Source: VAXT01 sp963850415
GTDB taxonomy: Bacteria; Actinomycetota; Thermoleophilia; Gaiellales; Gaiellaceae
Assembly: GCA_963850415.1 (NCBI GenBank)
Contig: CAWKLE010000003.1
Coordinates: 434,001 to 498,000, forward strand
DNA: 64,000 nt
Reading direction: 5' to 3'
Each line of letters opens with the position of its first letter. Within the stretch, counting starts at the first letter, position 1. A program made the translations under genes and the position numbers. Below are positions 16,492 through 24,654 of this stretch, piece by piece. The notes beneath the pieces were generated by a model. The model searched no databases, was not told where the DNA came from, and was given only the letters and a program-made list of their open reading frames with translations.

Positions 16492-17591
16492 GCGGCTGCG
16501 AGCTGGCCGCGCTTGGCGGCGATGCCGTCGAGGAGCTCTGTGAACGAGTCGATGAACTTCTGGACGCCCTCGCGCTCGAGCGTGTCGGTGACGTCGTCGT
16601 AGTCGACACCGGCCGCGGCGACCTGCTCGAAAACCTGCCTCGCCTCGTCGATTTCGTCCTCGAGCGTGAGCGCGACCTCGCCGTGATCCTGGAAGGCCTC
16701 GATCGTCTCGCGCGGCATCGTGTTCACGGTCCCTGTGCCGATCAGCTCTTCGACGTAGAGGACGTCGCGGTACTCGGGGTTCTTCGTCGAGGTCGAGGCC
16801 CAGAGGCACCACTGGGGCGTCGCGCCCTTCTCGACCAGCGCGTCCCAGCGCTCGCCCGAGAAGATCTCCTTGTAGTTCTGGTACGCGAGCTTGGCGTTCG
16901 CGACGGCGAGCTTGCCCTTCAGGTCGGGATGCCCGGCCTCGTCGAGCCGCCGGTCGGCCTCGGTGTCGACGCGGGAAACGAAGTAGCTGGCGACGGAGCC
17001 GACCGTCGACAGGTCGCCGCCCGATTCGGCGAGCCGCTCGAGGCCGCGGATGTACGCCTCGGCGACCTCTTTGTGCCGCTCCAGCGAGAAGATCAGCGTC
17101 ACGTTGATGTTCCGGCCGCGCGCGATCATCTCCTCGATCGCCGGCAGCCCGGGCGCGGTCGCCGGGATCTTCACGTAGAGGTTCGGCCGCTCGACCCAGT
17201 CGTGGAAGCGCGCGGCCTCCTCGATCGTCGCGGACGTGTCGTAGGCGAGGTTGGGATCGACCTCCATCGAGATGTACCCGTCCTTGCCGTCTCCGTCGTC
17301 CCACACGGAGCGGAAGAGGTCGCAGGCCTCCTCGATGTCGGCGATCGCGAGCTGCAGGAAGATCTCCTTCAGGTCGTCTTCCTCGGTCAGCACCTCTCGC
17401 AGCTGCTCGTCGTACCAGTCGCCTTCGGACATCGCCTTCTGGAAGATCGTCGGGTTGGACGTGACTCCGGTGAGCGCGTCCTCGTCCATCCAGCGTGCGA
17501 GATCGCCCGACTTGAGCCAGCCGCGCGACAGCGAGTCGATCCACACCGATTGCCCGAGCTCGGCGAGCCCGTGAAGCCGTGACTTAGCCAT
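16488..17591 (-). CDS. tal: Transaldolase
   Basis: Transfers a dihydroxyacetone unit between sugar phosphates in the non-oxidative pentose-phosphate branch. The 367-residue sequence has 'GVTSNPTIFQKAM', 'VDPNLAYDTSATIEEA' and the Schiff-base Lys in 'NLYVKIPAT', typical of the long actinobacterial Tal. I use ATG 17591, which overlaps the rpiB stop by eight bases; an earlier start would add basic non-conserved residues. The C-terminus overlaps the hydrolase start. Confidence 0.95.
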   Translation of the reverse strand: MAKSRLHGLAELGQSVWIDSLSRGWLKSGDLARWMDEDALTGVTSNPTIFQKAMSEGDWYDEQLREVLTEEDDLKEIFLQLAIADIEEACDLFRSVWDDGDGKDGYISMEVDPNLAYDTSATIEEAARFHDWVERPNLYVKIPATAPGLPAIEEMIARGRNINVTLIFSLERHKEVAEAYIRGLERLAESGGDLSTVGSVASYFVSRVDTEADRRLDEAGHPDLKGKLAVANAKLAYQNYKEIFSGERWDALVEKGATPQWCLWASTSTKNPEYRDVLYVEELIGTGTVNTMPRETIEAFQDHGEVALTLEDEIDEARQVFEQVAAAGVDYDDVTDTLEREGVQKFIDSFTELLDGIAAKRGQLAAA

Positions 17592-18036
17592 GCGTCTTCT
17601 CCATCTCCTCGATCTTCTCCAGCCTACGTACGTAGCGTTCCCCGCCGTCGAATTTCGCACCAAGGAAGGTGCGAATCAGCTCTCCGGCCAGCTCCGCGCC
17701 GATCACCTCCGAGCCGAGGCTGAGCACGTTCATGTCGTCGTGCTCGACGCCCTGGTGGGCGGAGTACGTGTCGTGGCAGATCGCGGCGCGGATACCGGCG
17801 AGCTTGCTGGCGGCGATCGACGCGCCGACGCCCGACCCGCAGACCAGGATTCCGCGCTCGGCCTCTCCGTTCCGGATCGCGTCGCCGACCTCGCGCGCCT
17901 TGTCCGGATAGTCGATCCGTGGCTCGGGCGCATCGGTCCCGAGATCGACCGGCTCGTGCCCGGCGTGCGCGACCTCCTCGAGCACGCGCTCGCGGAGCTT
18001 CACGCCGCGATGGTCGAAGGCGACCGCGACCCGCAT
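17584..18036 (-). CDS. rpiB: Ribose-5-phosphate isomerase B
   Basis: Interconverts ribulose-5-phosphate and ribose-5-phosphate. 150 residues with 'VAFDHRGVKLRE', the catalytic Cys in 'VCGSGVGASIAASK' and 'NVLSLGSEVIG'. First gene of the minus-strand pentose-phosphate operon, divergent from tkt with only 20 bp between the start codons. Confidence 0.96.
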   Translation of the reverse strand: MRVAVAFDHRGVKLRERVLEEVAHAGHEPVDLGTDAPEPRIDYPDKAREVGDAIRNGEAERGILVCGSGVGASIAASKLAGIRAAICHDTYSAHQGVEHDDMNVLSLGSEVIGAELAGELIRTFLGAKFDGGERYVRRLEKIEEMEKTHG

Positions 18037-18043
18037 CGAGCGG

Positions 18044-18052
18044 TTACGTTAC
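18044..18052. promoter_or_regulatory. Overlapping divergent -10 boxes for tkt and rpiB
   Basis: The sequence ggttacgttacc holds TACGTT (18045-18050) six bases before the tkt ATG on the plus strand. On the minus strand it holds TAACGT, nine bases before the rpiB ATG. The two boxes share bases, so the two halves of the pathway may be transcribed from one compact divergent promoter with leaderless or near-leaderless mRNAs. Confidence 0.5.
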
Positions 18053-18056
18053 CTGG

Positions 18057-19913
18057 ATGGAAGGCCCCGAACTCTGGCGTGAGCTCGGCCAGCAGCTGCG
18101 CGTCGACTCCATCCGTGCGGCGGCGGTCCCCAAGTCGGGCCATCCGACCTCGTCGATGTCCGCGGCCGACCTCATGGCCGTCCTGCTGGCGAAGCACCTC
18201 CGGTACGACTTCGATGAACCCGACGACCCGCGGAACGACCATCTCGTCTTCTCCAAGGGGCACGCGTCGCCGCTCCTGTACTCGATGTACAAGGCCGCGG
18301 GGGCGATCACGGACGAGGAGTTGCTCACGTTCCGCAAGTTCGGAAGCCGGCTCGAGGGGCACCCGACTCCGGTCCTGCCGTGGGTGGACGTGGCGACCGG
18401 CTCGCTGGGCCAGGGTCTGCCGTACGGCGTCGGCATCGCGCTCGCGGGCAAGCGGCTCGACAGGCTCCCGTACCGGATCTGGGTGCTCTGCGGCGACAGC
18501 GAGATGGCCGAGGGCTCGATGTGGGAAGCGTTCGAGCACGCCTGGCACGAGAAGCTCGACAACCTGATCGCGATCATCGACGTGAACCGGCTCGGCCAGC
18601 GCGGCGAGACGATGCACGGCTGGGATCTCGACTCGTACGCGAAGCGAGCCCAGGCTTTCGGCTGGCAGGCGATCGAGATCGACGGTCACGACGTGGAGGC
18701 GATCGACGCCGCGTACGCCGAGGCTCTCGAGACGACAGGCGTGCCGACCGTGATCGTGGCCAAGACGATCAAGGGCAAGGGCGTGAAGGCGGTCGAGAAC
18801 AAGGACGGGTTCCACGGCAAGGCGCTGGACGATCCCGAGGCCGCGATCGCGGAGCTGGGCGGGATCCGCCACATCACGATCGACGTCGCGAAGCCCGAGC
18901 TCGAAGGCAAGCCGCACCGCTTCGAGCACGGCACGCTCGAGCTTCCGTCGTACGACGTCGGCGACGAGGTCGCGACGCGCAAGGCGTACGGCGACGCGCT
19001 CAAGGCGCTCGGCGACGCGCGCGGAGACGTGGTCGCGCTCGATGGGGAGGTCTCGAACTCGACCTACGCGGAGATCTTTCGCGACGCGCACCCGGACCGC
19101 TACTTCGAGATGTACATCGCCGAGCAGCAGATGGTCGCGGCGGCGGTCGGGATCCAGGTGCGCGGCTGGAAGCCGTTCGCCTCGACGTTCGCGGCGTTCC
19201 TGACCCGGGCGTACGACTTCGTCCGCATGGCGGCGATCAGCCGCGCGAACCTGAAGCTGGTCGGCTCGCACGCGGGTGTCTCGATCGGCGAGGACGGCCC
19301 GTCCCAGATGGCGCTCGAGGATCTGGCGGCCTTCCGGGCGGTGCACGGCTCGACGGTGCTCTATCCGAGTGACGCGAACCAGACCGCGAAGCTCGTCGAG
19401 GCCATGGCCGACCTCGACGGGATCGTCTTTATGCGCACGACGCGCGCGAACACGGCAGTCCTGTACGGAGCCGACGACGAGTTCCGCGTCGGCGGCAGCA
19501 CGGTCGTTCGGTCTTCGGACGGCGACGAGGTCGCGCTGATCGGCGCGGGGATCACGCTGCACGAGGCGCTCAAGGCCGCGGACGCGCTCGCAGAGGAGGG
19601 CGTCGGTGCGCGCGTGATCGACCTCTATTCGGTCAAGCCGATCGACGTGGACACGCTTCGCGCCGCAGCCGAGGCGACCGGCGGCCGGTTCGTGATCGTC
19701 GAGGATCACTGGCCGGAGGGCGGCCTGGCCGAGGCGGTTCTGTCGGCGTTCGCCGATTCCGACGAGCGCCCCAGGGTCGTTCATCTGGCGGTTCGCGAGC
19801 TGCCCGGCTCCGGAACTCCGGCCGAGTTGCTCGCGGCAGCGGGGATCGACGCCGAGCACATCGCGGCAGCGGCGCGCGAGCTCGTCGCGAGCACCGTCGG
19901 CGCCACGAACTGA
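18057..19913 (+). CDS. tkt: Transketolase
   Basis: Thiamine-diphosphate enzyme moving two-carbon units in the non-oxidative pentose-phosphate pathway. 618 residues with 'SGHPTSSMSAADL', 'FSKGHASPLLYSMY', the ThDP/metal motif 'CGDSEMAEGSMWEAFEHA' and the pyrimidine-domain 'IAEQQMVAAAVG'. Slightly shorter than the usual 650-700-residue form, and in this it resembles archaeal-type or split transketolases fused end to end. The ATG at 18057 follows TACGTT by six bases with no Shine-Dalgarno. Divergent from the rest of the pathway. Confidence 0.94.
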   Translation: MEGPELWRELGQQLRVDSIRAAAVPKSGHPTSSMSAADLMAVLLAKHLRYDFDEPDDPRNDHLVFSKGHASPLLYSMYKAAGAITDEELLTFRKFGSRLEGHPTPVLPWVDVATGSLGQGLPYGVGIALAGKRLDRLPYRIWVLCGDSEMAEGSMWEAFEHAWHEKLDNLIAIIDVNRLGQRGETMHGWDLDSYAKRAQAFGWQAIEIDGHDVEAIDAAYAEALETTGVPTVIVAKTIKGKGVKAVENKDGFHGKALDDPEAAIAELGGIRHITIDVAKPELEGKPHRFEHGTLELPSYDVGDEVATRKAYGDALKALGDARGDVVALDGEVSNSTYAEIFRDAHPDRYFEMYIAEQQMVAAAVGIQVRGWKPFASTFAAFLTRAYDFVRMAAISRANLKLVGSHAGVSIGEDGPSQMALEDLAAFRAVHGSTVLYPSDANQTAKLVEAMADLDGIVFMRTTRANTAVLYGADDEFRVGGSTVVRSSDGDEVALIGAGITLHEALKAADALAEEGVGARVIDLYSVKPIDVDTLRAAAEATGGRFVIVEDHWPEGGLAEAVLSAFADSDERPRVVHLAVRELPGSGTPAELLAAAGIDAEHIAAAARELVASTVGATN

Positions 19914-19947
19914 CCGAGCGGGCCAGAGCCCGTATGTCCCAGTACAT

Positions 19948-19963
19948 CCCCACCCGGGTGGGG
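19948..19963. terminator. GC-rich palindrome downstream of tkt, possible terminator
   Basis: CCCCACCCGGGTGGGG is a perfect 16-base palindrome with no loop, 35 bases after the tkt stop. It is followed by gaagaaga, not a T-run, so if it stops transcription it does so without a U-tract. The rest of the 150-bp gap to the ABC-F gene shows nothing else clear. Confidence 0.35.
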
Positions 19964-20071
19964 AAGAAGAGTTCCACCCGCCACCCGCGCCGAGCGTAGC
20001 CGCCCAACGCGAACGCGTCTGAGACAAAAGCGCGCCGAATTCGAGCCTGCGGCGACCTCTACGCTGTGGCC

Positions 20072-21955
20072 ATGGCCGTCGTCACCGCAACCAACCTGCG
20101 CAAGGAGCTCTCGGGCGAGCCGCTCTTCGACGGCGTCTCGTTCAAGGTCGAGCGCCGCGACCGCGTCTCCCTCTCCGGCCCGAACGGCGCCGGCAAGACG
20201 ACGCTGCTCCGGCTCCTCAACGGCGAGACCGAGCTCCACGGCGGCACGATCTCGATGGCCAAGGGCACGCGCATCGCGCTCCACGACCAGCGCCCGCCCG
20301 CCGAGAGCACTGCCACGCTACGCGATTACGTCCTCTCCGGCGCCGCCGACCTGACCGCGGCCGAACGCGAGCTCCGCCGACTCGAAGAAGCCATGGCCGC
20401 CGGCGACCACGAGCCCGCAACGCTCCGCAGCTACGCCGAGACCCAGGCGCGCCTCGAACACGCGGGCGGGTACGCCTGGCGCGAGCGGCTCGACTCCGTC
20501 ACACGGAACCTCGGCTTCACGACGAACGACCTGGACCGGCCGCTGTACAGCTTCTCGGGCGGTGAGCTGACCCGCGCCTCCCTCGCCCGCGCGCTCGGCG
20601 GCGACCCAGACCTCCTGCTCCTCGACGAGCCCACGAACCACCTCGACGTGGCGAGCCTCGAATGGCTCGAGCGCGAGCTGCAGTCGATCGACGCAGCAGT
20701 CCTCCTCGTCGCGCACGACCGCTGGTTCCTGGAAGCGGTCACGAACGCAGTCCTCGAGCTCGAAGCCGGCCGTTCGACCTACTTCGCCGGCCCCTGGCAC
20801 AACTGGCGCCGCGAGAAAGCGGCACGCCTCGCCGCGGCCACGACGGCAGCCGACCGCATCGACGTCGACATCGCGAGGCTCGAGCGCTTCGTGGAGCGCT
20901 TCCGCTACAAGAAGAACCTCGCGAAGCGCGCGCAGGCCAAGCTGACGCACATCGGCCGGCTTCAGCAGGAGCGCTCGGAGCTGCGAGGCGAGATCGACCT
21001 CCTGACCAGGCGCGCCAAGAGCCTCGGCTTCGAGTTCCTGCAGCCGAAGCGCAGCGGCCGGACCGTCGTCGAGGCGGAAGGAGTCGAGCTCGCCGCGGGT
21101 GACAAGGAATTGCTGTCGGGTGTGAACTTCGCAATCGAGCGCAGCGAGCACGTGGCGCTCGTCGGCCCGAACGGAGCCGGCAAGACGACCCTGCTCGAGA
21201 CCCTGCTCGGACGGCGCGAGCCCAAGGGAGGGAAGCTCCGGCTGGGACACGGAGTCGAGCCCGCGTACTTCTCCCAGCACGAGGTCGAGCTCGACGAGAG
21301 CCGGACCGTGCTCTCGCTGACCCAGCACGAGACGGGGCTCCAGCGGCCACAGGCGCAGAACCTGCTCGGACGGTTCCTCTTCACGGGCTGGGACATGCAC
21401 GAGCGGTCCGTGGCGGCGCTCTCCGGCGGCGAGCGGCGCAGGCTCGCGCTGGCGCTCGTCGTCGCCTCGGGCGCGAACCTCCTGCTGCTCGACGAGCCGA
21501 CGAACCACCTCGACCTGGAGAGCCGCGAGGCCCTCGAGGCGGCACTCGACGCGTTCCCGGGAACCGTGCTTCTCGTCTCCCACGACCGCGCTCTCCTGGA
21601 TGCGATCGCAGACCGAACGCTCGCCCTCGAGGACGGCACGATCCGCTCCTACGACGGCGGCTGGGCCGACTACGTCGCGACGAGAGACGCGCGCGCGAAG
21701 CCGGACGCGCCGCCGCCCGAGAAGCGGAGGCAGGCCAGGCCGAAGCCACAGCCGGCCCGGAAGCCGCGACCGAGCGAGCTCGAACGCCTGGAATCCGACA
21801 TCGCCGACCGCGAGGCCGAGATCGCAGGCCTCGAGCGGCAGCTCGCCGACGACTGGTCGAACGTCGACGTCGTCGCCGCGCATCGCCGCGCACGAGACGA
21901 TCTGCAGACGCTGCTCACCCGCTGGGAGCAGCTCTTCGAACGCTCAGGCGCCTAG
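20072..21955 (+). CDS. ABC-F family ATPase
   Basis: A soluble protein with two ATP-binding cassettes and no membrane domain, as in ribosome-associated ABC-F proteins (Uup/EttA/antibiotic-protection types). Both Walker A motifs ('GPNGAGKTTLLR', 'GPNGAGKTTLLE'), signatures ('FSGGELTRASLA', 'LSGGERRRLALA') and Walker B plus 'DEPTNHLD' are intact. A charged linker with 'RFRYKKNLAKRAQAK' separates the domains, and the C-terminus is a basic stretch plus a coiled coil. TACGCT ends six bases before the ATG at 20072; a GTG two codons earlier is the alternative. No Shine-Dalgarno. The end overlaps the convergent gene by 12 bases. Confidence 0.93.
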   Translation: MAVVTATNLRKELSGEPLFDGVSFKVERRDRVSLSGPNGAGKTTLLRLLNGETELHGGTISMAKGTRIALHDQRPPAESTATLRDYVLSGAADLTAAERELRRLEEAMAAGDHEPATLRSYAETQARLEHAGGYAWRERLDSVTRNLGFTTNDLDRPLYSFSGGELTRASLARALGGDPDLLLLDEPTNHLDVASLEWLERELQSIDAAVLLVAHDRWFLEAVTNAVLELEAGRSTYFAGPWHNWRREKAARLAAATTAADRIDVDIARLERFVERFRYKKNLAKRAQAKLTHIGRLQQERSELRGEIDLLTRRAKSLGFEFLQPKRSGRTVVEAEGVELAAGDKELLSGVNFAIERSEHVALVGPNGAGKTTLLETLLGRREPKGGKLRLGHGVEPAYFSQHEVELDESRTVLSLTQHETGLQRPQAQNLLGRFLFTGWDMHERSVAALSGGERRRLALALVVASGANLLLLDEPTNHLDLESREALEAALDAFPGTVLLVSHDRALLDAIADRTLALEDGTIRSYDGGWADYVATRDARAKPDAPPPEKRRQARPKPQPARKPRPSELERLESDIADREAEIAGLERQLADDWSNVDVVAAHRRARDDLQTLLTRWEQLFERSGA

Positions 21956-22717
21956 CGACTCGCGGGCGGCGGCCCGCCGGCTGCGAAGCCACCCCACGAC
22001 CAGAAGCATCAGCGGCGCGAGGATGATCAGCGACAGGACCCCGAGCGGGACGAGAAGCCAGATCCCGCGCGTCTGAGGTGGCTGCCCCGCGTCAGCAGCC
22101 GGAGCGGCGGTCCTCTGCGCCGTCGCCTTCTTGGCGGTCGCGCGCGCGCTCTTCGTGGTCGCCTTGACCCGCGTCGCCTTTGCCGCAGGGCCGTGGAAGC
22201 GCTCGGGCATCCAGTAGTTGACCGACCACTGCCCGGCTCGGTCCTTGACCACCTCGGCAGCGGCGGTCATCGCCGAGTAGCCGGAGCCGGGTTTCGGGAA
22301 GACGAAGACCTCGAGCCCGACCGTGTTGCCGTACGAGTACTTGACGTAGCTCCAGTCTCCGAGGCCCTTGTGCGCCGCGGGGTAGTTCACGACCGGTATC
22401 GATCCCCTGTCCCACTGCTTGCGCGTGAGACCCTGCCTGAGGGCCGGCCCGGCGACGTCCCAGGCCTTCGAGGGATCCTCGCGGGCGACTGCGTACCTGA
22501 TGAACTGCGCCAGCACCGGGTGCACGGCCCGCCGCTCGGCCTCCGTGAACGGCGAGTGCTTCGGAACGGCGTAGTTCGGAACCACGGGCCCGTTCGCGTT
22601 CTGGGCCTTTCCGCCCGTCGAGTAGTGCACACCGAGGTAGGCCAGCGGAATGCAGGCGAGGACCACGGCGATCTTGATCAGCCGGCGGCGACGGCGCGGT
22701 GACGTAAGAATTTTCAC
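21944..22717 (-). CDS. Hypothetical protein with two membrane anchors
   Basis: 257 residues: a basic N-terminus and signal-anchor helix ('IAVVLACIPLAYLGVHY'), an extracytoplasmic domain of about 130 residues ('HPVLAQFIRYAVAREDPSKAW', 'YGNTVGLEVFVFPKPGSG') resembling NTF2-like/SnoaL-like folds, an Ala/Lys/Thr-rich linker, and a C-terminal helix followed by 'WLRSRRAAARESLGA'. Function not recognised. ATG start at 22717. Confidence 0.7.
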   Translation of the reverse strand: MKILTSPRRRRRLIKIAVVLACIPLAYLGVHYSTGGKAQNANGPVVPNYAVPKHSPFTEAERRAVHPVLAQFIRYAVAREDPSKAWDVAGPALRQGLTRKQWDRGSIPVVNYPAAHKGLGDWSYVKYSYGNTVGLEVFVFPKPGSGYSAMTAAAEVVKDRAGQWSVNYWMPERFHGPAAKATRVKATTKSARATAKKATAQRTAAPAADAGQPPQTRGIWLLVPLGVLSLIILAPLMLLVVGWLRSRRAAARESLGA

Positions 22718-22748
22718 CCCCGTTCAGTGTGCCCAAAACGTCAAGCGT

Positions 22749-23321
22749 TCAAGGCTGGGAACCGAACGTCGCCAGCACGGCCTCGGCCACGACCCGCAGC
22801 GGCCGGCCCGAAACCTGGCTCGCCTTGCGCAACCGGGCGAACGCCTCGTCCTCGGACAGGTTCTCCTTCGACATCAAGAGGCCCTTCGCGCGCTCGATCA
22901 CCTTGCGCGCCGCGAGCGCCTCCGAGAGGGACTCCGCCTCCTCGCGGAGCGCCGCGAGCTCCTCGTGCCGCGCCCTCGCCGCGTGGATCGCCGGCAGGAG
23001 GTCCTGCTCGCGGAACGGCTTCACGAGATAGCCGAAGACTCCGGCCTCGACGGCCCGCGACACGAGCTCGTCCTGCCCGTAGGCGGTCAGCATCACGATC
23101 GGGATCGGCCGCTCTTCGAGGATGCGCCGCGCCGCCTCGATCCCGTCCAGCCGCGGCATCTTCACGTCGAGCACGGCCACTTCGGGCTCGGTCTCGCGGG
23201 CCAGGGCAACGGCCTCCTCGCCGTCGCGCGCCTCCGCACAGACCTCGAACCCCGCACGTTCGAGCAGGGTTCGCAGGTCGAGCCTGATGATCGTCTCGTC
23301 CTCGGCGATGAGGACCCTCAC
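22749..23321 (-). CDS. pdtaR: ANTAR-domain response regulator (PdtaR-like)
   Basis: 190 residues: receiver domain with 'LIAEDETIIRLDL', phospho-acceptor Asp in 'VAVLDVKMPRLDG', switch Thr in 'IVMLTAYGQDE' and Lys in 'GYLVKPF'. A short coiled linker follows, then a C-terminal ANTAR domain ('ARKVIERAKGLLMSKENLSE', 'DEAFARLRKAS'). ANTAR domains bind RNA with paired hexaloop hairpins and prevent transcription termination, so this protein acts on nascent mRNA, not on promoters. GTG start at 23321, ten bases after the VOC gene. The likely cognate kinase is at 24654-26078. See the findings on the glnA leaders as possible targets. Confidence 0.95.
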   Translation of the reverse strand: MRVLIAEDETIIRLDLRTLLERAGFEVCAEARDGEEAVALARETEPEVAVLDVKMPRLDGIEAARRILEERPIPIVMLTAYGQDELVSRAVEAGVFGYLVKPFREQDLLPAIHAARARHEELAALREEAESLSEALAARKVIERAKGLLMSKENLSEDEAFARLRKASQVSGRPLRVVAEAVLATFGSQP

Positions 23322-23331
23322 GTGCCGGAGT

Positions 23332-23751
23332 CTACGAGGGGATCTCCGAGGTGAGGCTTTGCGCGAGCATGTACGAGTTGCCGTCGGGGTCGTAGAACAT
23401 GCAGAGCTTGACCATGCCCTCGATCTCGTACGTGTCGCCGTCGAAGCGCACGTCTTTCGATTCGAGGTGCTTCCGGGACACCCCGATGTCCCTGACGCCG
23501 AAGGTCGGGGTCGTGCTCCCGGGCTTCACCTCTTCCGTCTGGCCGAGGCCGATCGTCACGTGCTTCGTGGCGGTCGACATCTCGCACCAGCCGAACTGCT
23601 CGAGCTTGTAGACGAGCTCGAGGCCGAGCACGTTGCTGTACCACTCGATCGCCTTCTCCATGTCGGAGACGCCCACGGAGATGACGAGGTTCTGGTTGTA
23701 CTCGAACGGCGTGTTCGTCGCGACCGGAGCGACCTGCGTGTCCTGCGCCAT
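23332..23751 (-). CDS. VOC-family (glyoxalase/bleomycin-resistance fold) protein
   Basis: 139 residues with paired beta-alpha-beta-beta-beta modules: 'LVISVGVSDMEKAIEWYSNV', 'GLELVYKLEQFGWCEM', then 'MFYDPDGNSYMLAQSL' with the terminal metal-ligand-like strand. Members range from glyoxalases to dioxygenases and antibiotic-binding proteins, and the substrate is not predictable here. GAGGAGGAAGTAATG gives a strong ribosome site. Divergent from the HxlR-type regulator, which may control it. Confidence 0.88.
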   Translation of the reverse strand: MAQDTQVAPVATNTPFEYNQNLVISVGVSDMEKAIEWYSNVLGLELVYKLEQFGWCEMSTATKHVTIGLGQTEEVKPGSTTPTFGVRDIGVSRKHLESKDVRFDGDTYEIEGMVKLCMFYDPDGNSYMLAQSLTSEIPS

Positions 23752-23794
23752 TACTTCCTCCTCTCGATTCCGTGCTCCATCTTGTCCTGTTTTT

Positions 23795-23800
23795 ATACTA
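23795..23800 (+). promoter_or_regulatory. Probable -10 box TATACT
   Basis: A near-consensus TATACT in an AT-rich patch of this otherwise GC-rich DNA, 11 bases before the ATG of the HxlR-type regulator, in the 60-bp gap shared with the divergent VOC gene. Confidence 0.5.
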
Positions 23801-23811
23801 CGAATACTTCC

Positions 23812-24345
23812 ATGTCAACTCTCGTCGCCCTCTTCCACAACCGCTGGTCGGTCCCGATCCTCGCCGAGCTGCGCCGCCAGCGCGGCAGTCGGTTCGTGGC
23901 GCTCGCGCGGACGCTCGGGATGAGCCGCGAGTCGCTGCGCCGGACGCTGGCGGCTCTGACCGAGAGCGGGCTCGTCGGTCGCAACCCCGGGTACGGCCAC
24001 CCGCTGCGACCGGAGTACGTGCTGACCGCCCGCGGGGAACGGGTCGCCGCGCGCGGTGCACCGCTCGTCGAGCTGCTCCGCGCGCGCGGCCTCGAGGAGG
24101 TCGGGCTCAAGAAGTGGTCGATGCCGGTCGTGCACGCCCTCTCGGCCGACCCGCTTCGCTTCTCCGAGCTTCGCGAGCGGCTCGAAGGCATCTCGCCCCG
24201 CGCGCTCACCCTTGCGCTCAAGGAGCTCGAGGCCGCCGGCGTGGTCGAGCGGCGCGTCACGGACGACTACCCACCTGCGACCAGCTATCGACTTGCCGCC
24301 GACGCGCGGCCGATCGCGTCACTCGTCGGCAAGCTGGCCGGCTAG
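23812..24345 (+). CDS. Transcriptional regulator with two HxlR-like winged-helix domains
   Basis: 177 residues made of two similar halves. The first has 'LFHNRWSVPILAELRR' then 'ALARTLGMSRESLRRTLAAL' and 'ESGLVGRNPGYGHP'. The second has 'LKKWSMPVVHALSA', then 'ELRERLEGISPRALTLALKE' and 'AAGVVERRV'. Each half matches the HxlR winged helix ('kWs..IL..L', 'is.kvLt..L..Le..GlV.R'). HxlR proteins usually carry one such domain and act as dimers, so this looks like an internal duplication forming a pseudo-dimer. No conserved sensing Cys. Divergent from the VOC gene, the most likely target. Confidence 0.82.
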   Translation: MSTLVALFHNRWSVPILAELRRQRGSRFVALARTLGMSRESLRRTLAALTESGLVGRNPGYGHPLRPEYVLTARGERVAARGAPLVELLRARGLEEVGLKKWSMPVVHALSADPLRFSELRERLEGISPRALTLALKELEAAGVVERRVTDDYPPATSYRLAADARPIASLVGKLAG

Positions 24346-24654
24346 CTCCGCGAGTGCGCCACGTGCAGTCCACCAGCCCATGACGTCGACCGCCATCCGC
24401 CCGGCCTGCACAGACGGATCGGATTCGGCCAATCGGCGCGTCTCCTCGACGCTCGTCCGGTAGAGACAGAACCCACGCAGTGTCTCGTCCGGCTGCTCGG
24501 AGAACGGCCCGGCGAGCAGGAGGTGCCCCTGCTCCCGCATCTCGGCGAGATGGGCGAGGTGCTGCTCCTGCAGCCGGCCGAGCTCCTCGTCCGAGTACTC
24601 AAGCGCCCGCGGCCCGCGCTTGAGGAGGACGAAGCTGTAGCCGTCGAGCTCCAT
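24319..24654 (-). CDS. YciI-like protein
   Basis: 111 residues with the ferredoxin-like YciI pattern: 'YSFVLLKRGPRA', 'LQEQHLAHLAEMREQGHLLL' with the conserved His, 'AGPFSEQPDETLRGFCLYR' and a C-terminal helix. YciI proteins are small dimers of mostly unknown function, some dehydrochlorinase-like. The ATG overlaps the histidine kinase stop (TGATG). Its 3' end overlaps the convergent regulator gene by 27 bases. Confidence 0.85.
   Translation of the reverse strand: MELDGYSFVLLKRGPRALEYSDEELGRLQEQHLAHLAEMREQGHLLLAGPFSEQPDETLRGFCLYRTSVEETRRLAESDPSVQAGRMAVDVMGWWTARGALAELAGQLADE

Noticed and set aside
19948..19963. Perfect palindrome after tkt as a standard intrinsic terminator
   Set aside because: It has no T-run on either strand, so it is reported only at low confidence.
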